A stretch of DNA of 64,000 nt from NCBI RefSeq assembly GCF_040954645.1, contig NC_092808.1, forward strand, positions 17,675,383-17,739,382. The letters are read 5' to 3'. The notes beneath the pieces were generated by a model. It was not told the DNA's origin. It searched no databases and saw only the letters and a program-made list of their open reading frames with translations. Made by a program: the position numbers and the translations under genes. Shown piece by piece: positions 35,201-50,400 of the stretch. Position 1 is the stretch's first letter, and every line of letters begins with the position of its first letter. The stretch comes from Diabrotica undecimpunctata (taxonomy: Eukaryota; Arthropoda; Insecta; Coleoptera; Chrysomelidae).

Positions 35201-38200
35201 AATGTCGAAAATTCGATTAACACTGACCCTATTATCTTCTTTGTCTGTCATAGGTTCAATAAATATATATACTCTGCTATCTGCCAATAGAAGATTATTT
35301 TTGTTATTATAAAAGATGCAAAAATTCTTTAATAAATGATATATGTAATATAGAAGAAACATATCAGTACTTACTCTAATAAAGTCCAGTTTTTGCCCCT
35401 CTCGAACACCACTGGCCAGTATCTTTCGTCGTGGACTTCAACTTTTGTTAATGTATTTAAATCAGGTATAATTCCAGGTCCCTAAAATACAGTTATTATT
35501 AACGTTCTACACCTTCAAACAAAAGTATTCCTGTATCAACTTAAGCCGACAATTATTCATTTTGTACAGCTGGTTCCTAAAAAAAACTGATACGACTCTT
35601 AGTAAGATTTGATCATTTTGAGCAGTGTATTTGACTGGTCTGACATTATATTATATTTATTATGACAGACAAATAATAAAATAAACAAACAAACAACAAA
35701 CAATTGATTACATATGTTAATTCGAAAATTGTAATAATTATTAAGGTCTAAATTTTGATATTATTTTGAATTCCTGCATTTTATAAAGAGTTGTTTTATA
35801 AAATAGGGTTATTGTTATTATTTTTATTATTATTCAGGAATAAAACAAACGACTTAACTCAACAATATATTAAAGCAAGAATTGTATCCAAATTAAAAGA
35901 TAAATGGGCAATATCAGGGCAGCAAAACACTTTAACATAAGCAGAACCACAGTTTTTCTATTAATAAAAAAATGAGGAAACAAGAAACTTTTCAGAGAAA
36001 GCGAGGGTCTGGAAGACTAAAACTGTACTAAATTTAGGTATGTAAAAATAAAATTAATATTTTGTAATATCTCCATCAGCATTGAAAACAACTTGTAGTC
36101 TTCGGTCCATCTGCGTGATAACTACTATGAAATTGCCTTCTTCAGAGAGCTCTTCTCAAACCTGTTGTATACCATGCCACAGCTCTTCAGCATTTTGAAG
36201 TATAAAATTACGCCGATACAACCGTTTTATAATAACTCCACACACATTCTCGATTGGGATTAAATCTGGACTGTAGCTAGGCCATGGTAAGATTTCGATG
36301 TTATGGTGTTTTTCTGTGATATTACGATGTTATTCTGGAGCCACTGGTTTATTATATTTGCAGTGTGAACAGGACAATTATCTTATTGGAGGATAAAATT
36401 ATTTTCTGGATACAACTGTTCTACACTAGGAAACATGATGTTTCCTAGAATATTCAGATAAGTCTGCCCAACAAATCTGCCATCAATACGCTATACCATA
36501 TTCCTCTAGATGAAATCCATCCCCATACATTGGCGCTAAAATGACCAGCTGCTCGATATCTATCAACATTACAGGATTAAATGTAAAAATTATCTGGCCT
36601 ATACATTCCAATTTTGCCCTTTTTAGAAGATTGAAAAAATTTCTCATCTGTAAATATTACCCTCTCCCACAAATCTTAATTTTGTAGCTGATGGTTTAAA
36701 GCAAATATAAGTCTTGATTGCTTTTGTTGTGGTGTAAGGGCTTATTTTTTTTCCTGCAGTTCGGTACCTAAGACGCGATATTTTAATTCTGCGCCAAGTT
36801 GTTGTCTTTCTTCCCGGAAACTGTGACATCATTCTTGCAATTTTTGCATCTTCAAAAGGATTCTCTTCTAATCTCTCCAAAAGCGTACGATCTTCATGAG
36901 TGGTAGATATTTTTGGTCTCCCAGAACCTTGCTTTCTTTCGAGAGTTTCTTCATCTCTCTTACAATTCTTGCTTTTAGTTCTTTGCTAGTATGTGGAGCC
37001 ATCTTTTGAAGTTGAACATAATAAGTTATCTGACAAATTTTAAGATGTGACAGTGACAGTATATAAATAAAGTATTTATCCTTCAAAATACACTGCTCAA
37101 TTTTCTACAAAATATGCTTTAAGAGTCGTATCAGTTTTTTTTAGGAACCAGCTGTACATTATTTTTATCGCGAGAGGTATTTAACAAAAATACACTTGTG
37201 TTTTTGTAATAAAAAAATACTTGTTCTTATAATATTATATATTTACTTGCGATTAATTTTATATAAATATTTGTAGCCTTTCACGCCCGGTAACTGGTAC
37301 AGATTTATTGATTATCGAGCTTGGAGACAGTGTGAATTTATTCTTCATGACGCTTTGTTACTGCCACAGCCTATAAGCTAATAAAAGCACAGCCTATATA
37401 AGCCCTATAACCAATTTATTATTACAAATTATTTTCTATAATCTTCTAAACAAACACATCAACATATCTTATCGTATCTAAGATGGTGGGAATTTTAGTT
37501 AAGTACACTAATTACCTTAATATTAATAGTTGTACCGTTGAGTTTCACCACTCTTAAATTTGCATAGCAAATTTCTCCCAAGTGAACTTCCTTAGGTATT
37601 ATTAATCGAGGTTCCACAGCTAACACATACAAGTGACGAAAAGCTTGTAAGTGATATCTATAACAAAAATTTAACAATTTAATAGTTCAATAAAAAAGAA
37701 ATAAAATGCTAAATAATAATAGACACGTTTTGTACCCTATAGTCGGACAATTTTTAATTAAAGGTGACTAATCTACAAATTGAACTAAACGGTAGCGGCA
37801 ATCATGTAAAATGTCAGCAGTAAATTTTTACCGGGGTCATTTTTATTGTGTATCCTTCGACCATGTAAATATGTAAGATAGTCTCATAAAAATTTGCCCC
37901 CGTAACAATATAAATTGGTGCGATTTACGAGTGTATAGTGAGACAAGTTCATTGAATAGTTTGAAACATCGGTAAACTTATCAATATTTTGCTGGTCTAT
38001 ATATATTTACGTTCTTAGAAAGAATGGGAATGAGAGAAATTTGATATTTTAGTTTATTCGTTATACATTAAATATGTGCACAGGCGTAGTGTGCTCTATT
38101 TCCTTGAGAATATATTTATTAAATAGACTTTATTATTAACTTTAAAATAGTTTTGAGGTAAGTAAAGTAAATTTGAGGCAAGTTTATTCTTTATGTAGTA

Positions 38201-40858
38201 TTACCACATTAACGGCCACTCAATATACAAAGATAAATTTGACAATTAATTTATTAGATTGGAATAAAAACGCATAAGTTAAGACTAATTTACATTTCGC
38301 ATTTTCAAGGAAAACTGTACAATTTTTAGTAGAGGAACATATTGTATCTAAAATGTAAATTAAATTTTAAGGTGAAAATTTTCGAAACATTCGGGGTGTA
38401 GTTGCATTCTACACCTTTTGCATAAATAAATAGTTTTACTTTTGCATATCCTACATTCTTGCACTATCGTCTCTTTTTGTAATGTGGCCAATATTGTCGA
38501 ATCTGGTTTCATCTGTAAAGCAAATTTAGATTGACGTCCATGTACTAAGTATGACACTGATGTAGCGGTTTCTTCACTATTATAAATTATAAATATAAAT
38601 CTATGTCGGCTCATGCTTTCTTTTATAATGTGCTCTTCTTTATCCTCGTCCTTTGACCAATGCATATCAACTTGAAGCGGAGTGTGAACAAGATAATATA
38701 AATATGCTAATAATTTTTTTTTAAATCTATCTTATTCATTTAAAAATCGTGACGGTTATTCTGCGATGTATAAATATTTGTAAAATACAGAATGCTCTCA
38801 ATTACTTTTTTTATAAAAAAAAAAGAAAAAACTTCAATGTATGACTTGCCTCTATGGTTGGCTTTTATATTGACTAAATATCAATCAGACTGATGTTGAA
38901 TTACTACTGAGCACGAAGGAATATCTGTTGTTACAACTTAAGACAAATTTGGATTTACTAATTTTTCCTGGTTTTTTTCTTTGCACGTTTTATCTGTGGT
39001 TCAGAGGAATATCATAATCAGAATCGTCAGAATTCCCAATCACTTGTATTTCATGTGTAACTGCAATATCCGATTTTATTGATTCTTCACAAATAATATT
39101 ATCATCAATGTCTTCTACATCAAAAACTTTCTAATCTAATCTCGGCGGCAAATAAACCACATTAAGTGAGTCAGCATTTTCACAATCTGAGTCTTCTTCT
39201 AACAAAGCCATTCTTTAGTAGTTAGTGCCATCTTCATTTCATATTTCGAGAATTTACTGAAATAAACAAATGCACTACTATATACACGTATTCACATAAT
39301 AATAGTTTAGCTTACTTCATTTTAATTTATATGAACTTCATACCATATTTTTATATTTATATAAACAAATAAATACAAGGAAACTTTAAATTAAGAAAAA
39401 CAAATAGAACGTTTACAGCACACAGCAATTCTATAAATAGAGAATGATGTGTAATGACGAGATCGTATGTTAAAATTTCAGATTGTTTAGTCTAATGAAA
39501 AAAATAAGTATTTTCGAAAGTTTTCTGTTTTTTGAAGTTCTGTATTAGTTACTCTCTAATAAGAATAAAATTTTACTTTAATTTGTTAGACAACTATAAG
39601 ATACCTGTCAAGACAATTGATAATTTAATAATTATATTGGTCTTAGATTTAATTTTTACGTAATTACTTATGTGTTTAAATAAATAATTAAATCAGTTCA
39701 AATCGAGTTAAAACGAAACAAATATAACGTTTATAGCAGACAGCAATTATATAAATAGAGAATGAAGTGCAACGACGGATCGTATGTTAAAATTTCAAAT
39801 TGTTTCGTCTAATGAAAAAATAAGTACTTTGCAAAGATTTTTGTTTTTTGAAGTACTGCATTAGGTACTCTATAATAACAATAAAATTTTACTTTATTTT
39901 GTTAGACAACTATAAGATACCTCTTAAAAGACACAAGATAATTTAATAATAATATCGGTCTTAGATATAATTTTTACGTAATTACTTATGTGTTTAAATA
40001 AATAATTAAAATTTTTTTTGGTACGCCTCTGCAAAATTGATAAGTGGAATATGATTTCGTTGAAAAGTTATCGTTAAGGGCTTCGTTAAGTGCGATGTTA
40101 CCAAGTAATCACCTTCAATTAAAAATTGTTTTAGTATATATATGATATATGTAATATATCTTTATATATAAATATCTCGTGTCACGATATTTGTCCAAGA
40201 TAATATTCAATAGGAGGTAGGAAATTTTTAATCTCGATGAATGACCCTTATTTTTTTTAATTGTAAATTCAAAATGTTTTATACGTGTTCCCCTCTACAG
40301 TTTTAGTTCATTTGATCCGTTTGTTAAACGTCATTTTATGATATGATATTTTATGTTTTTATAACTTTTTTTATAATAAATCGAGGAAAATAGTAGAAAC
40401 AACGGTTTTATTCCTCGATAACAACAGTTACATTATACCCTTATACAAAACATTTTATAAAACTCTACCTCTACAACAGTGGTAGTTCATTTAAATCTCC
40501 GTTTGAAAAAATTTTTAAATCTTCGTATTTTCGAATATGAACATTATTATCTGCAGAGTTTGTGTTTTTTGTTTTTTTTTTGCTAAGTTAGTTTTAAATG
40601 TTGAGTAAAGTTTACAGTAGATATATAATAACATCGATAATATACTACATATTGAGTTGTAAGTTATAAACTATTAACATCTGTATTTCTTATAAACTCT
40701 ATGTCATCTGTTGTATTTTAGAGAACTGATGAAGGTTTGGAAATATAAAGCAAAACATCTTCAATAAACTAATGAAGTAGTTAATATTTTTTTTATTTGC
40801 GAAATGAATGACTGAGTAAACCTCTGAATTCACTAGGTAAATACTTTTAATATATATA

Positions 40859-40944
<86 letters not shown>

Positions 40945-42238
40945 AGAAACAAGGATGGCGTTTGAAGAAATAATTTGTAAGTTATATACTGGAGAATGTT
41001 ATAAAAATTCTTGAGAAATTAGCATAATATTAGGTTTAAAAAGTTTTATTTTGCAATGTATTTGTTTATTTTCATAATTATGATATTGTAAATATATTTG
41101 AGTGCGCCATCTTTGTAGGCAACCAAGGATACACTTAAGTGAATGTGGTGGTAGGAACTTTTATATAGAATTATGGATTAAAAAATAGTGTTATTTATTA
41201 ATTTAAGATGTAATTTATATATAAGTTTATATTCTAATCTGAAAAGCCTAAATTTCTATAAAATTCTCGATAGAATTTTAGTTATAATAATAGTTTTCTA
41301 GATAGCATAAAAAGAATTATCTAGAAAGACGTCAATAGACAGAATTTAACCTTTGTTCGCAGTAGAATATTCGCGAACATGGTTATGTCTATGAAATAGA
41401 AACATTCGAACATATATTTTGTCAAGAACATAGGTGAACAAAAAAAAATGATATAAATATGATGTGATTTGGGTTCAAAAGAGTCAGTCGGTCAGATTTT
41501 CAATATAGTGGGGTCAGTCAGTTGGTCAGATTTTCAATATAGTTAGTGCAGTAAGTTCAAGATATAGTCAGTTACTATAGTTCAGTCATTCAGTAGAGAT
41601 ACTCAGTTATCAGTGATTTTGTATATTAGATGAAGATTAAGAAACAGAATAAAGAGAATATTATTGAAGATTAAAAATTATGTTATGTATATAGTGATTG
41701 GAAATTGGAAGAGAGTATTAATTGAAAATTAAAATTATATTATATATGGTGATTGGAGATTGGAAGAGAAAAAAAGATTATTAGAAAGAAGAATAAATAG
41801 AAAAGAAGAAAGAACAATATTTTACCGATTTATAAATACTATTAAGAAGAAAAATATTCTAAAATGGTGGAAGCTGATAATTAAAACATTGTGGTGTATT
41901 TGGCAAGGCAAGTTTACAAAAGAAGGATAACCGAGGCTGACAACGAAGACATTGAGTGGTGATTAAAATCTTTATTGTGGAAAACACTTTCATTTAGGCA
42001 TTCAGTGACAGAAAGGTACCAAATTTTGTTAATATAAGTTAGAGATAGAGATAGAGATTTTAAATTTACATTGTCGATATTAGATATATATGTGTGTTTC
42101 ATAATAGATATAATAAAGATAATTTCAAAAAGTGCTTACAAACTAATTGTTTGAAAACCTCGATAAAAACCCTATATATATATATATATATTATTAAAAA
42201 ACACTCATTGCTCATTAAAATATTCACAAACAAAACAC

Positions 42239-42313
<75 letters not shown>

Positions 42314-42535
42314 ATCAATAATGTTTTAATAGATAATATATGGTAGCTAATTATAATTTATTCTCTTTCAGCCCTGAAGAAGCCAAATTAATTCTCTTTG
42401 GCGAAAACGTTCGGCGAAACAATTGATACACATTAGAGTCTTTCTTGCAGATTTCCCCAATATTTAAGAGTTTACTATTTAACTAATCTGCAAAGATTAA
42501 ATTTCTTTTCTATATATATATATATATATATATAC

Positions 42536-42608
<73 letters not shown>

Positions 42609-45600
42609 ATAAATAACTTACCTATTGTCATTACTGTGTGTAGGAAATTTTGGATAAAAGGCACAAATAAGCGCTGCAACACTAGCAGAAGAATTTGAGA
42701 GAGTGTAGCGACCGCCCCCTAAAAACAATAACCCTAAAGCCATATGAATGGCTAAATGGGAACCGTATGTAACTACAGGACTACTAGATACACCAACTCG
42801 TCTTCGCAGATGACGTACTAATCTCATAATTTCTAAACTTCCCGTACCAGCCATTACCTGTTGAAAAAAGTATTATTAAAGCTTTTTCATCAAAATTTGG
42901 TCTTTTAGCATTTTTCTTTGTCTTTCCACATTCCCGTACAAGACTACGTCATTGGCAAACGATAAACTTGTATATGTGTCACGTATACACTTTAACTTAA
43001 AGCAAATGCTCCTTCCTGGCTTTTATATATCCTAACAACCCTTCAGAATGCAAAACAAGGAAAAGCACCGGGTCCTGATCAAATTCCAGTTGAACTTTTA
43101 AAAGCCTTAGATAACGGTAATATAAAGAGACTCACTCGAATTCTCAACCACATATATGTAGAGGGCAACATCCCGGAAGAATGGCTTAAATCGATATTTT
43201 TACCTCTACCAAAAAACAACAATCCCAAATCATGTAATGACTATAGATTGATAAGCCTAATGTGCCACCCTTTAAAGATTCTCTTGAAAATTGTTCAAAA
43301 CCGAATTTATAAGAAATGTGAGGAGCAGATAGATGAAACTCAGTTTGGGTTCAGAGGAGGCATGGGTACAAGAGAGGCATTATTTGCGTTGACGGTACTC
43401 TTGCATAAATGTCGGGAATATAACAAGAGTGCATATGTATGCTTCATAGACTTTAGGAAGGCCTTTGACCGAGTGCAGCATATGAAGTTAATAGACGAAT
43501 TAAAAAACATCAATTTAGACAAAAAAGACATTGAGTTTATTAAGGCTATATACTGGAACCAGAAAGCAGTAGTAAAGGTGAACGATATAGAAACAAATAA
43601 TATACCGATTGCGAGAGGGGTTAGGCAAGGATGCGTCTTGTCTCCGACGCTTTTCAACGTGTACTCACAGGTCTTATTCAGAAAAGCCTTATGGGAAAGA
43701 AAAGAGGGAATAAGAATTGGTGGAGAAATCATAAACACCATGAGATTTGCAGATGACACGGTAATTATGGCTGAGAGTATAGAAGATCTACAAACTTTAC
43801 TAGATGCAATAAATAGTGAATGCATTCAAATGGGACTTGACATCAACACAGATAAGACCAAATTTATGATAGTATCAAGGAGTCCAATAAATAATGAACA
43901 ACTAACTCTTGGTGGACAGCAAATAGAGAGAGTGACAAAATATAAAAATCTGGGAGCTTACATCAACACAGAATTAGATCCAGACCAAGAGATCCGGGTA
44001 CGAATAGAAATGGCAAGGGCAGCGTTCTTAAAATTCAAACAATTGTTCTGTGACAAAAATCTGAATATTGCGCTGAGACTGAGGTTTGTTGAATGTTACG
44101 TCTGGTCGCAACTATTGTACGGGGTAGAAACATGGACACTAAAAGCGCAAATAGTTAAAAAGATTGAAGCCTTTGAACTTTGGATATACCGGAGAATGTT
44201 GAGAATCCCATGGACTGCCAGGGTCACCAATGAGGAAGTGCTGAGAAGAATGGGTCGAGACAAAAAATTGTTGAGAACGATAAAAGTACGCAAGACTGCA
44301 TACCTTGGACACATACTAAGAAATAATAAATATAGCCTTCTGCAGGTCATCATGCAGGGTAGAGTCGATGGCAAAAAGGGAATAGGTAGAAAGAGGAAGT
44401 CATGGCTGCGAAATATTAGAGACTGGACAAACATGACTGTAGACGAATTATTCCACGTTGCAAAAGACAGAGAAGCTTTTAAAAATGTGGTCGCCAACCT
44501 CCGTTAATGGGGACGGCATAGGAAGAAGAAGATATATCCTAAGCTATAACGTTATTGTTGATATTTCCTGTATCATTAAAATTGGAATAACAATTATTTA
44601 TTTTCCAACACAATTTACAATAGATTATACAAAGTAAGTAAAAACACAAATATTGGTGTTTAATTGAAACTATAATAAAATAGCACTTTAATTTCAACTA
44701 AGGTTTTTTTTTAATTTTGTCTATACAAAATTACAATTTTATCTTTCAGTTCCATAACAATTTCATTCAACAAAACTTTTAATATGATTCTGTGTTTCTG
44801 TATCTAATACAGTTTTGCCTACATCAATTCGCGGACGAACACACGAACCACACAACAATAAAGACTCTAATAACTCTTATTTGGATCTAAAGAGATTATT
44901 TAATTTAATCTACTTACCATCGATACTGACAGCAACAAAACGTTCAAGCAAGTTTCTATTGTGGATTTTCCGGCCAATTCTGCTATAGATTTCCCCGTAA
45001 GCGAAGTAAACATATGGCAAAAGTAAAATAGCGTTTCAAATGCTTCTTCATCGGCAGTACCCGCGTATTTAAGGCCTAGAGCGAAACATGCACCCGCCAC
45101 TATGTTACAGTAGGCTTGGCTGAAACGAAAATGATTTAATATTTCTTGTAAACTAAAAGTAACTTAAAATAAAATGATCGTTTCTTTAGAATTGATATGG
45201 GAAGCCATACTAACGCTGAAAATAATAAATTGTTAGATTTGCTATCCATTTATCTCTCTCCTACGCATGGTGCGCGTCCCAGAGGGAGAAAGTACTCTTT
45301 ACTTGGTCTTGAAAGTACATAAAAGTGGCGATCTTCTTCGAGTTCTTTGACCATCTACTTTTCTTTTAATCACCAATCTCCCCATACCTTCCCTTCGTCT
45401 CGCTATGTGTCCAAAATATGATGATTGTGGTATAATAAGCCTAGTGGTAACGTCGAGCTCTCTTAATATTGAAATATTTGTGAGGTGCATATCGAATCGT
45501 AGAGTGATAGGCATCCACTACCCCTTTTAGTATATTTCGTATATAGTCGTAGAGTGTAGTCATGTATCATGTATTTAAGACGAATGTTTTAGTGTTAGAT

Positions 45601-47361
45601 CGTTGTGGATATCGAAAAATACTTCGAAAATTGATTCAACACATGCAAAGCATATTTTCTTAATCCTTAGTCTCCTCGCGGTACTTTTGAGTACCACCAA
45701 ATTCTGGTACCCTTATATCCCAAGTATTGAAGTAGATCTAATACTTAACACATACATTTGTACTCACAACCGTCGTTATCAGCTGATGTTTAATACTTCA
45801 AATGTCATTCAAACATTTTCGTTTTAAATACAAAATAAGGCTTGTAGGTATTCTAAAGGACAGTTGGAAAGAAACAACGCTTTTAGCTTATTGTAAAAAG
45901 TTATGACCAATAAAATAAGGCAAACTTAAAAGTACCGTTGGTAAGTAACTGTCAAAAAAAAAATCTAAACGTGGTGGGAGACTACGGTAGAGACAAAAGT
46001 TGCATTCCTTTAACCAAGAGTATAAAATCGCTGTAAATATTAAAACATTGTAAAATCTAAATAAATAAATAATTTTTAATTAATTTATATTTAAATGGGA
46101 ATAAGCCACAATTAAAGGTTAAAATACGTTTATTGACGTTTCAATTTCCACTTCGGAAATTATGCTAAATGAGACCAATTGTGTCGCGAATTCCTCGGCA
46201 GAATGTAGTAGGATCTGGTTACCCATATTGAAACAGGAAGTTATTAAAAGGAAAATACCAGTATTGGTAAGTCAGTAACATATAGAGAATACATCATTTA
46301 TGTTTTTTAAATAACAAATATATAAAATCGGAATTTGGTGTTTATTGAAGGTAAACTAAATGCACGATCAAATACTTACCATGTCGGGATAGTATTATGA
46401 GGTTTTTTTCCTGGTTTTTCCCTCATAATTTACTATGGAATCACTAACAGGAGAATTTTACTGTCATCATGGCATGTATTTGTCTTTTTAAAGACGAATT
46501 ACATGTTATGATCTTTTCTGACGGATATTCTCAAGTTAAAGTTGATTTCATGTAATCGAATGAACTATCTTATAAGTAAAGTCGTCCCAGGAACGCAACT
46601 CAACAATATTGGCAATATCATTTTAAAGTCGTCTACTTTAAAATGTATAATGTATGTCTGAATTGTCAATATAGATGAGTCAGATAAAATTAAATTAATA
46701 GAAGAATTTTTCACTAAGTAACAAAAACAAAATTTGTTTAATTTACTAATGTTTGTATTTTGAGAACGATTTCCGAAGTGGAAATTGAAACGTCAATAAA
46801 CTTATTTTAACCTTTAATTGTGGCTTATTCCCAGTTAAATAGTAACTGGGATTTAATTTCATTCGGTTTTACCAATGAATCTTAACGACATAAAGATTCA
46901 AAAGAACTACTTGAATTGTCAGCACATGCATTCTGATTAAAACAAAACTTCACATTTAAACTTTCTAACAATCAAAAATTTAGTTATTGCCGACAATTCA
47001 AAGAATTACCTCCTTTTAAATATAGTTACATTGGGTTTTTCGATTAACCTTGGGTAAACCTTTGCGTTTTAAGTTCAAAGCTACCATACATTTCCAACGT
47101 TAAAAAAAACTTTTTTTTCACATAGTAACAAAAAACACTACTATGTTGTTACTAGCAAAGTTTTTTAACATTCTAACTCTACAATTCTAAGTTACGGTAA
47201 GATCAATAATGTTTTTAATAGATAATATATGGTAGCTAATTATAATTTATTCTCTTTCAGCCCTGAAGAAGCCAAATTAATTCTCTTTGGCGAAAACGTT
47301 CGGCGAAACAATTGATACTCATTAGAGTCTTTCTTGCAGATTTTCCAAATATTTAAGAGTT

Positions 47362-47436
<75 letters not shown>

Positions 47437-50400
47437 AGAATTAATGGATATTAGTGACTGTCAATATAAAGTGTGTTGTTTGTATATATATATATATATA
47501 TTTGAATGTGTGCAAAAAATAAGGATGCAAGTTCGAACTATCAGTGCAAACGTCTCTCGTGCTTAGTCTACGTAGTAGAGTAAGCACTAGAGCGTTATCT
47601 GCACAACGGTAAATGATAAAAGTAAGAAACGATATTTGTATATACAAATAAATATAAAAATGCAACAATAAAACGGCAGTGTGAGAGATTCCTTGACTTA
47701 CGGAAGGAATCCTCGAAAAACCGAGAAATGAACAAGAAAGGACAAAGAATTGCATTTATAAAATACCTTGTGAATGCGATCAGTTTTATTTAGGTGAAAC
47801 ATCAAGGCCATTAAATGTTAGAATAAGTGAACATCAATCCTATATTAAAAATAGAGAATTTGATAGATCTCAAATATGTAAACATGCATGGGATAATGAA
47901 CATAGGGTTCAATGGAATGATTCAAATATAGTCCTAAAAGAAACGGATGGTAAAAAGAGAAAAATCAAAGAAGCGGCTCTAATTATGCTAAATGAGACCA
48001 ATTGTGTCGCGAATTCCTCGGCAGAATGTAGTAGGATCTGGTTACCCATATTGAAAGAGGAAGTTATTAAAAAGAAAATACCAGTATTGATCAGTCAGTA
48101 ACATATGGAGAATACATCATTTATATTTTTTAAATAACAAACATATAAAATCGGAATTTGGTATTTATTGAAGGTAAAATAAATGCAAGATCAAATACTT
48201 ACCATGTCGGGATAGTATTATGAGGTTTTTTTCCTGGTTTTTCCCTCATAATTTACTATGGAATCACTAACAGGAGAATTTTACTGTCATCATGGCATGT
48301 ATTTGTCTTTTTAAAGACGAATTACATGTTATGATCTTTTCTGACGGATATTCTCAAGTTAAAGTTGATTTCATGTAATCGAATGAACTATCTTATAAGT
48401 AAAGTCGTCCCAGGAACGCAACTCAACAATATTGGCAATATCATTTTAAAGTCGTCTACTTTAAAATGTATAAGGTATGTCTGAATTGTCAATATAGATG
48501 AGTCAGATAAAATTAAATAATTAGAAGAATTTTTCACTAAGTAACAAAAAATAATTTTTAGACAAATAAACATTGATGGCAATGTTTAGTATCTAGATAT
48601 CTGGTTGAAAATGTACAGTAGGTAAGTTACTGAGTATAGTGTATACTTACTTCATTGCTTCATAGTCTACATTTAAATTATGCAATGGTTGAACCATGCA
48701 ATGCGGTCTTATAGTGGAAGGTACTTGAGATTCAACCCAGTCTTTGGTTGGTTCGATATCATTCCATAAAATAAGAGCTACAACAAGTTATTAAGAATAA
48801 AAACAGTATAATTGAGTTAGATTTGGCATATACTAAACAAAATACGTAGAAGATTTATGCAAGATAACTAACTCAGTCGAACCATATATTCGTCCTCGAT
48901 AGACGTACACAAGCATCAATAAAATGGAATTTTTGGTCTAGCATAAACGTTAGATGGATATTTTTGATAAAATCTTGAGTTACTCGACTCAAAATAACTT
49001 TATTGTATACAGGGTGGTCCTTAAGTAATTGTACAAAACGAAACAGTAGATTCTACACTTTAAAATATTACGATTTAAGCCAACTTGCTTTAATAAAATG
49101 TTGATATTAAGAAAGATACAGGGTGTTAAAGTGCAAAATTAAAATTTTATTTTTTACTATAACTTTCATGTTTGTAAACATTTATGTATAAAAATTTACA
49201 ACTGGGTACTTTTAAATATGAGAAATTATAATTTGATACACACTTTGATGTAACTGATAGGGGGCGCCACTTATGCTACATATGTGTTATAAATTTGCAC
49301 TTAACTTTTTTGCTCTTTAAGTTACCTGTATTTGGGATAAAAAATATTAAAGATACATTATTTTACCAAAAAAAAGGTATACTTGTTAATAACTTCAAAA
49401 CTCAACAGTTTTCGAGATAATCGCATTTTAAAAATCAGCTGCATAATTCTGATCTAAAGCAATTACTCCAGGCAACGAAAAAAAAATTGACAAAAACATT
49501 AATACTTCTGAATTTTTTTATAAAATACCTTTAACTAAAGTTAATAGTTAACGAAATATTAAATAAAATAAATATATTAGCAGGATAATTAATAAGAGGA
49601 TTTGACAAAATAACAGAATAATAGGATTTTACATCAAACATTTTACGTTTTATGTTAAATTAAAGTCATAATCAAAACATTTTGTTTACAAACCAAATTA
49701 AGAAATAGTTAAACTAAATAACATAACTTTTTGTCAAAGAAAGTGTTCGATATGTCCACCATTTTCTTTAATTCATTTGTCAATATATTCCATAAAAGAT
49801 CGTCTCATATTAAATAGCATCATTGGTTCTAAAGAAACTGCTGCAGTATTTATTTCTTCCCATAGTTGGTCGCGAATGTTTATGGGATTCTTATAGACAC
49901 GTAGTTTTAATGCGCCCCATACACCAAAGTCAAGCGGATTAAATTCTGGGCTACGTGGTGGCTATAATGTATAATGGATGAATATATTATTTTGGATACA
50001 TATCCAAATCTTATGGTATATTATGGAACTACATCTTATTTGTCGCAGAAGTTAAATAATGTATTAAACTGTGATGTATCTCGTTCATTGGTTACTTATA
50101 TACACACGGAATAACCTATCGATGACATTACTTATTTATATGATTACGTTACAGCTTACGAGTAACTATAATTACATCTCGAACAAATGTACTATTATAA
50201 CTTACTAACGAAATAATATTATGCTGAACTAAATTGCCTGTGTGTTTACTATATTTATAACAATATCGGTTATTAGGACAACGATGATGTTTTTGTAAAA
50301 ATGCTGAGTCTTTCAGGTTAGATTTGTAGCAAAAGTATTATGAAACACGACACACATGTGATATTCAATACCTGTGCTCTAGTTTCTATTTGTGCTAATA

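Larger units (their letters stand above)
46158..48550 (+). mobile_element. Penelope-like element remnant with direct repeats
   Basis: 46158-46726 recurs at 47991-48550 in the same orientation with few differences. Each copy starts inside the endonuclease C-terminus ([20 protein letters not shown]) and runs through the 3' untranslated part. Partial tandem copies acting as pseudo-LTRs are typical of Penelope-like elements. The RT is lost, and a second Penelope-type fragment lies between (47201-47365). Confidence 0.78.

Noticed and set aside
43340..44497. Antisense frames of 161 and 133 residues
   Set aside because: Shadows of the LINE reverse transcriptase on the + strand; no family motif. Likewise 27256-27582, 29340-30697 and 55341-56442, antisense to LINEs.
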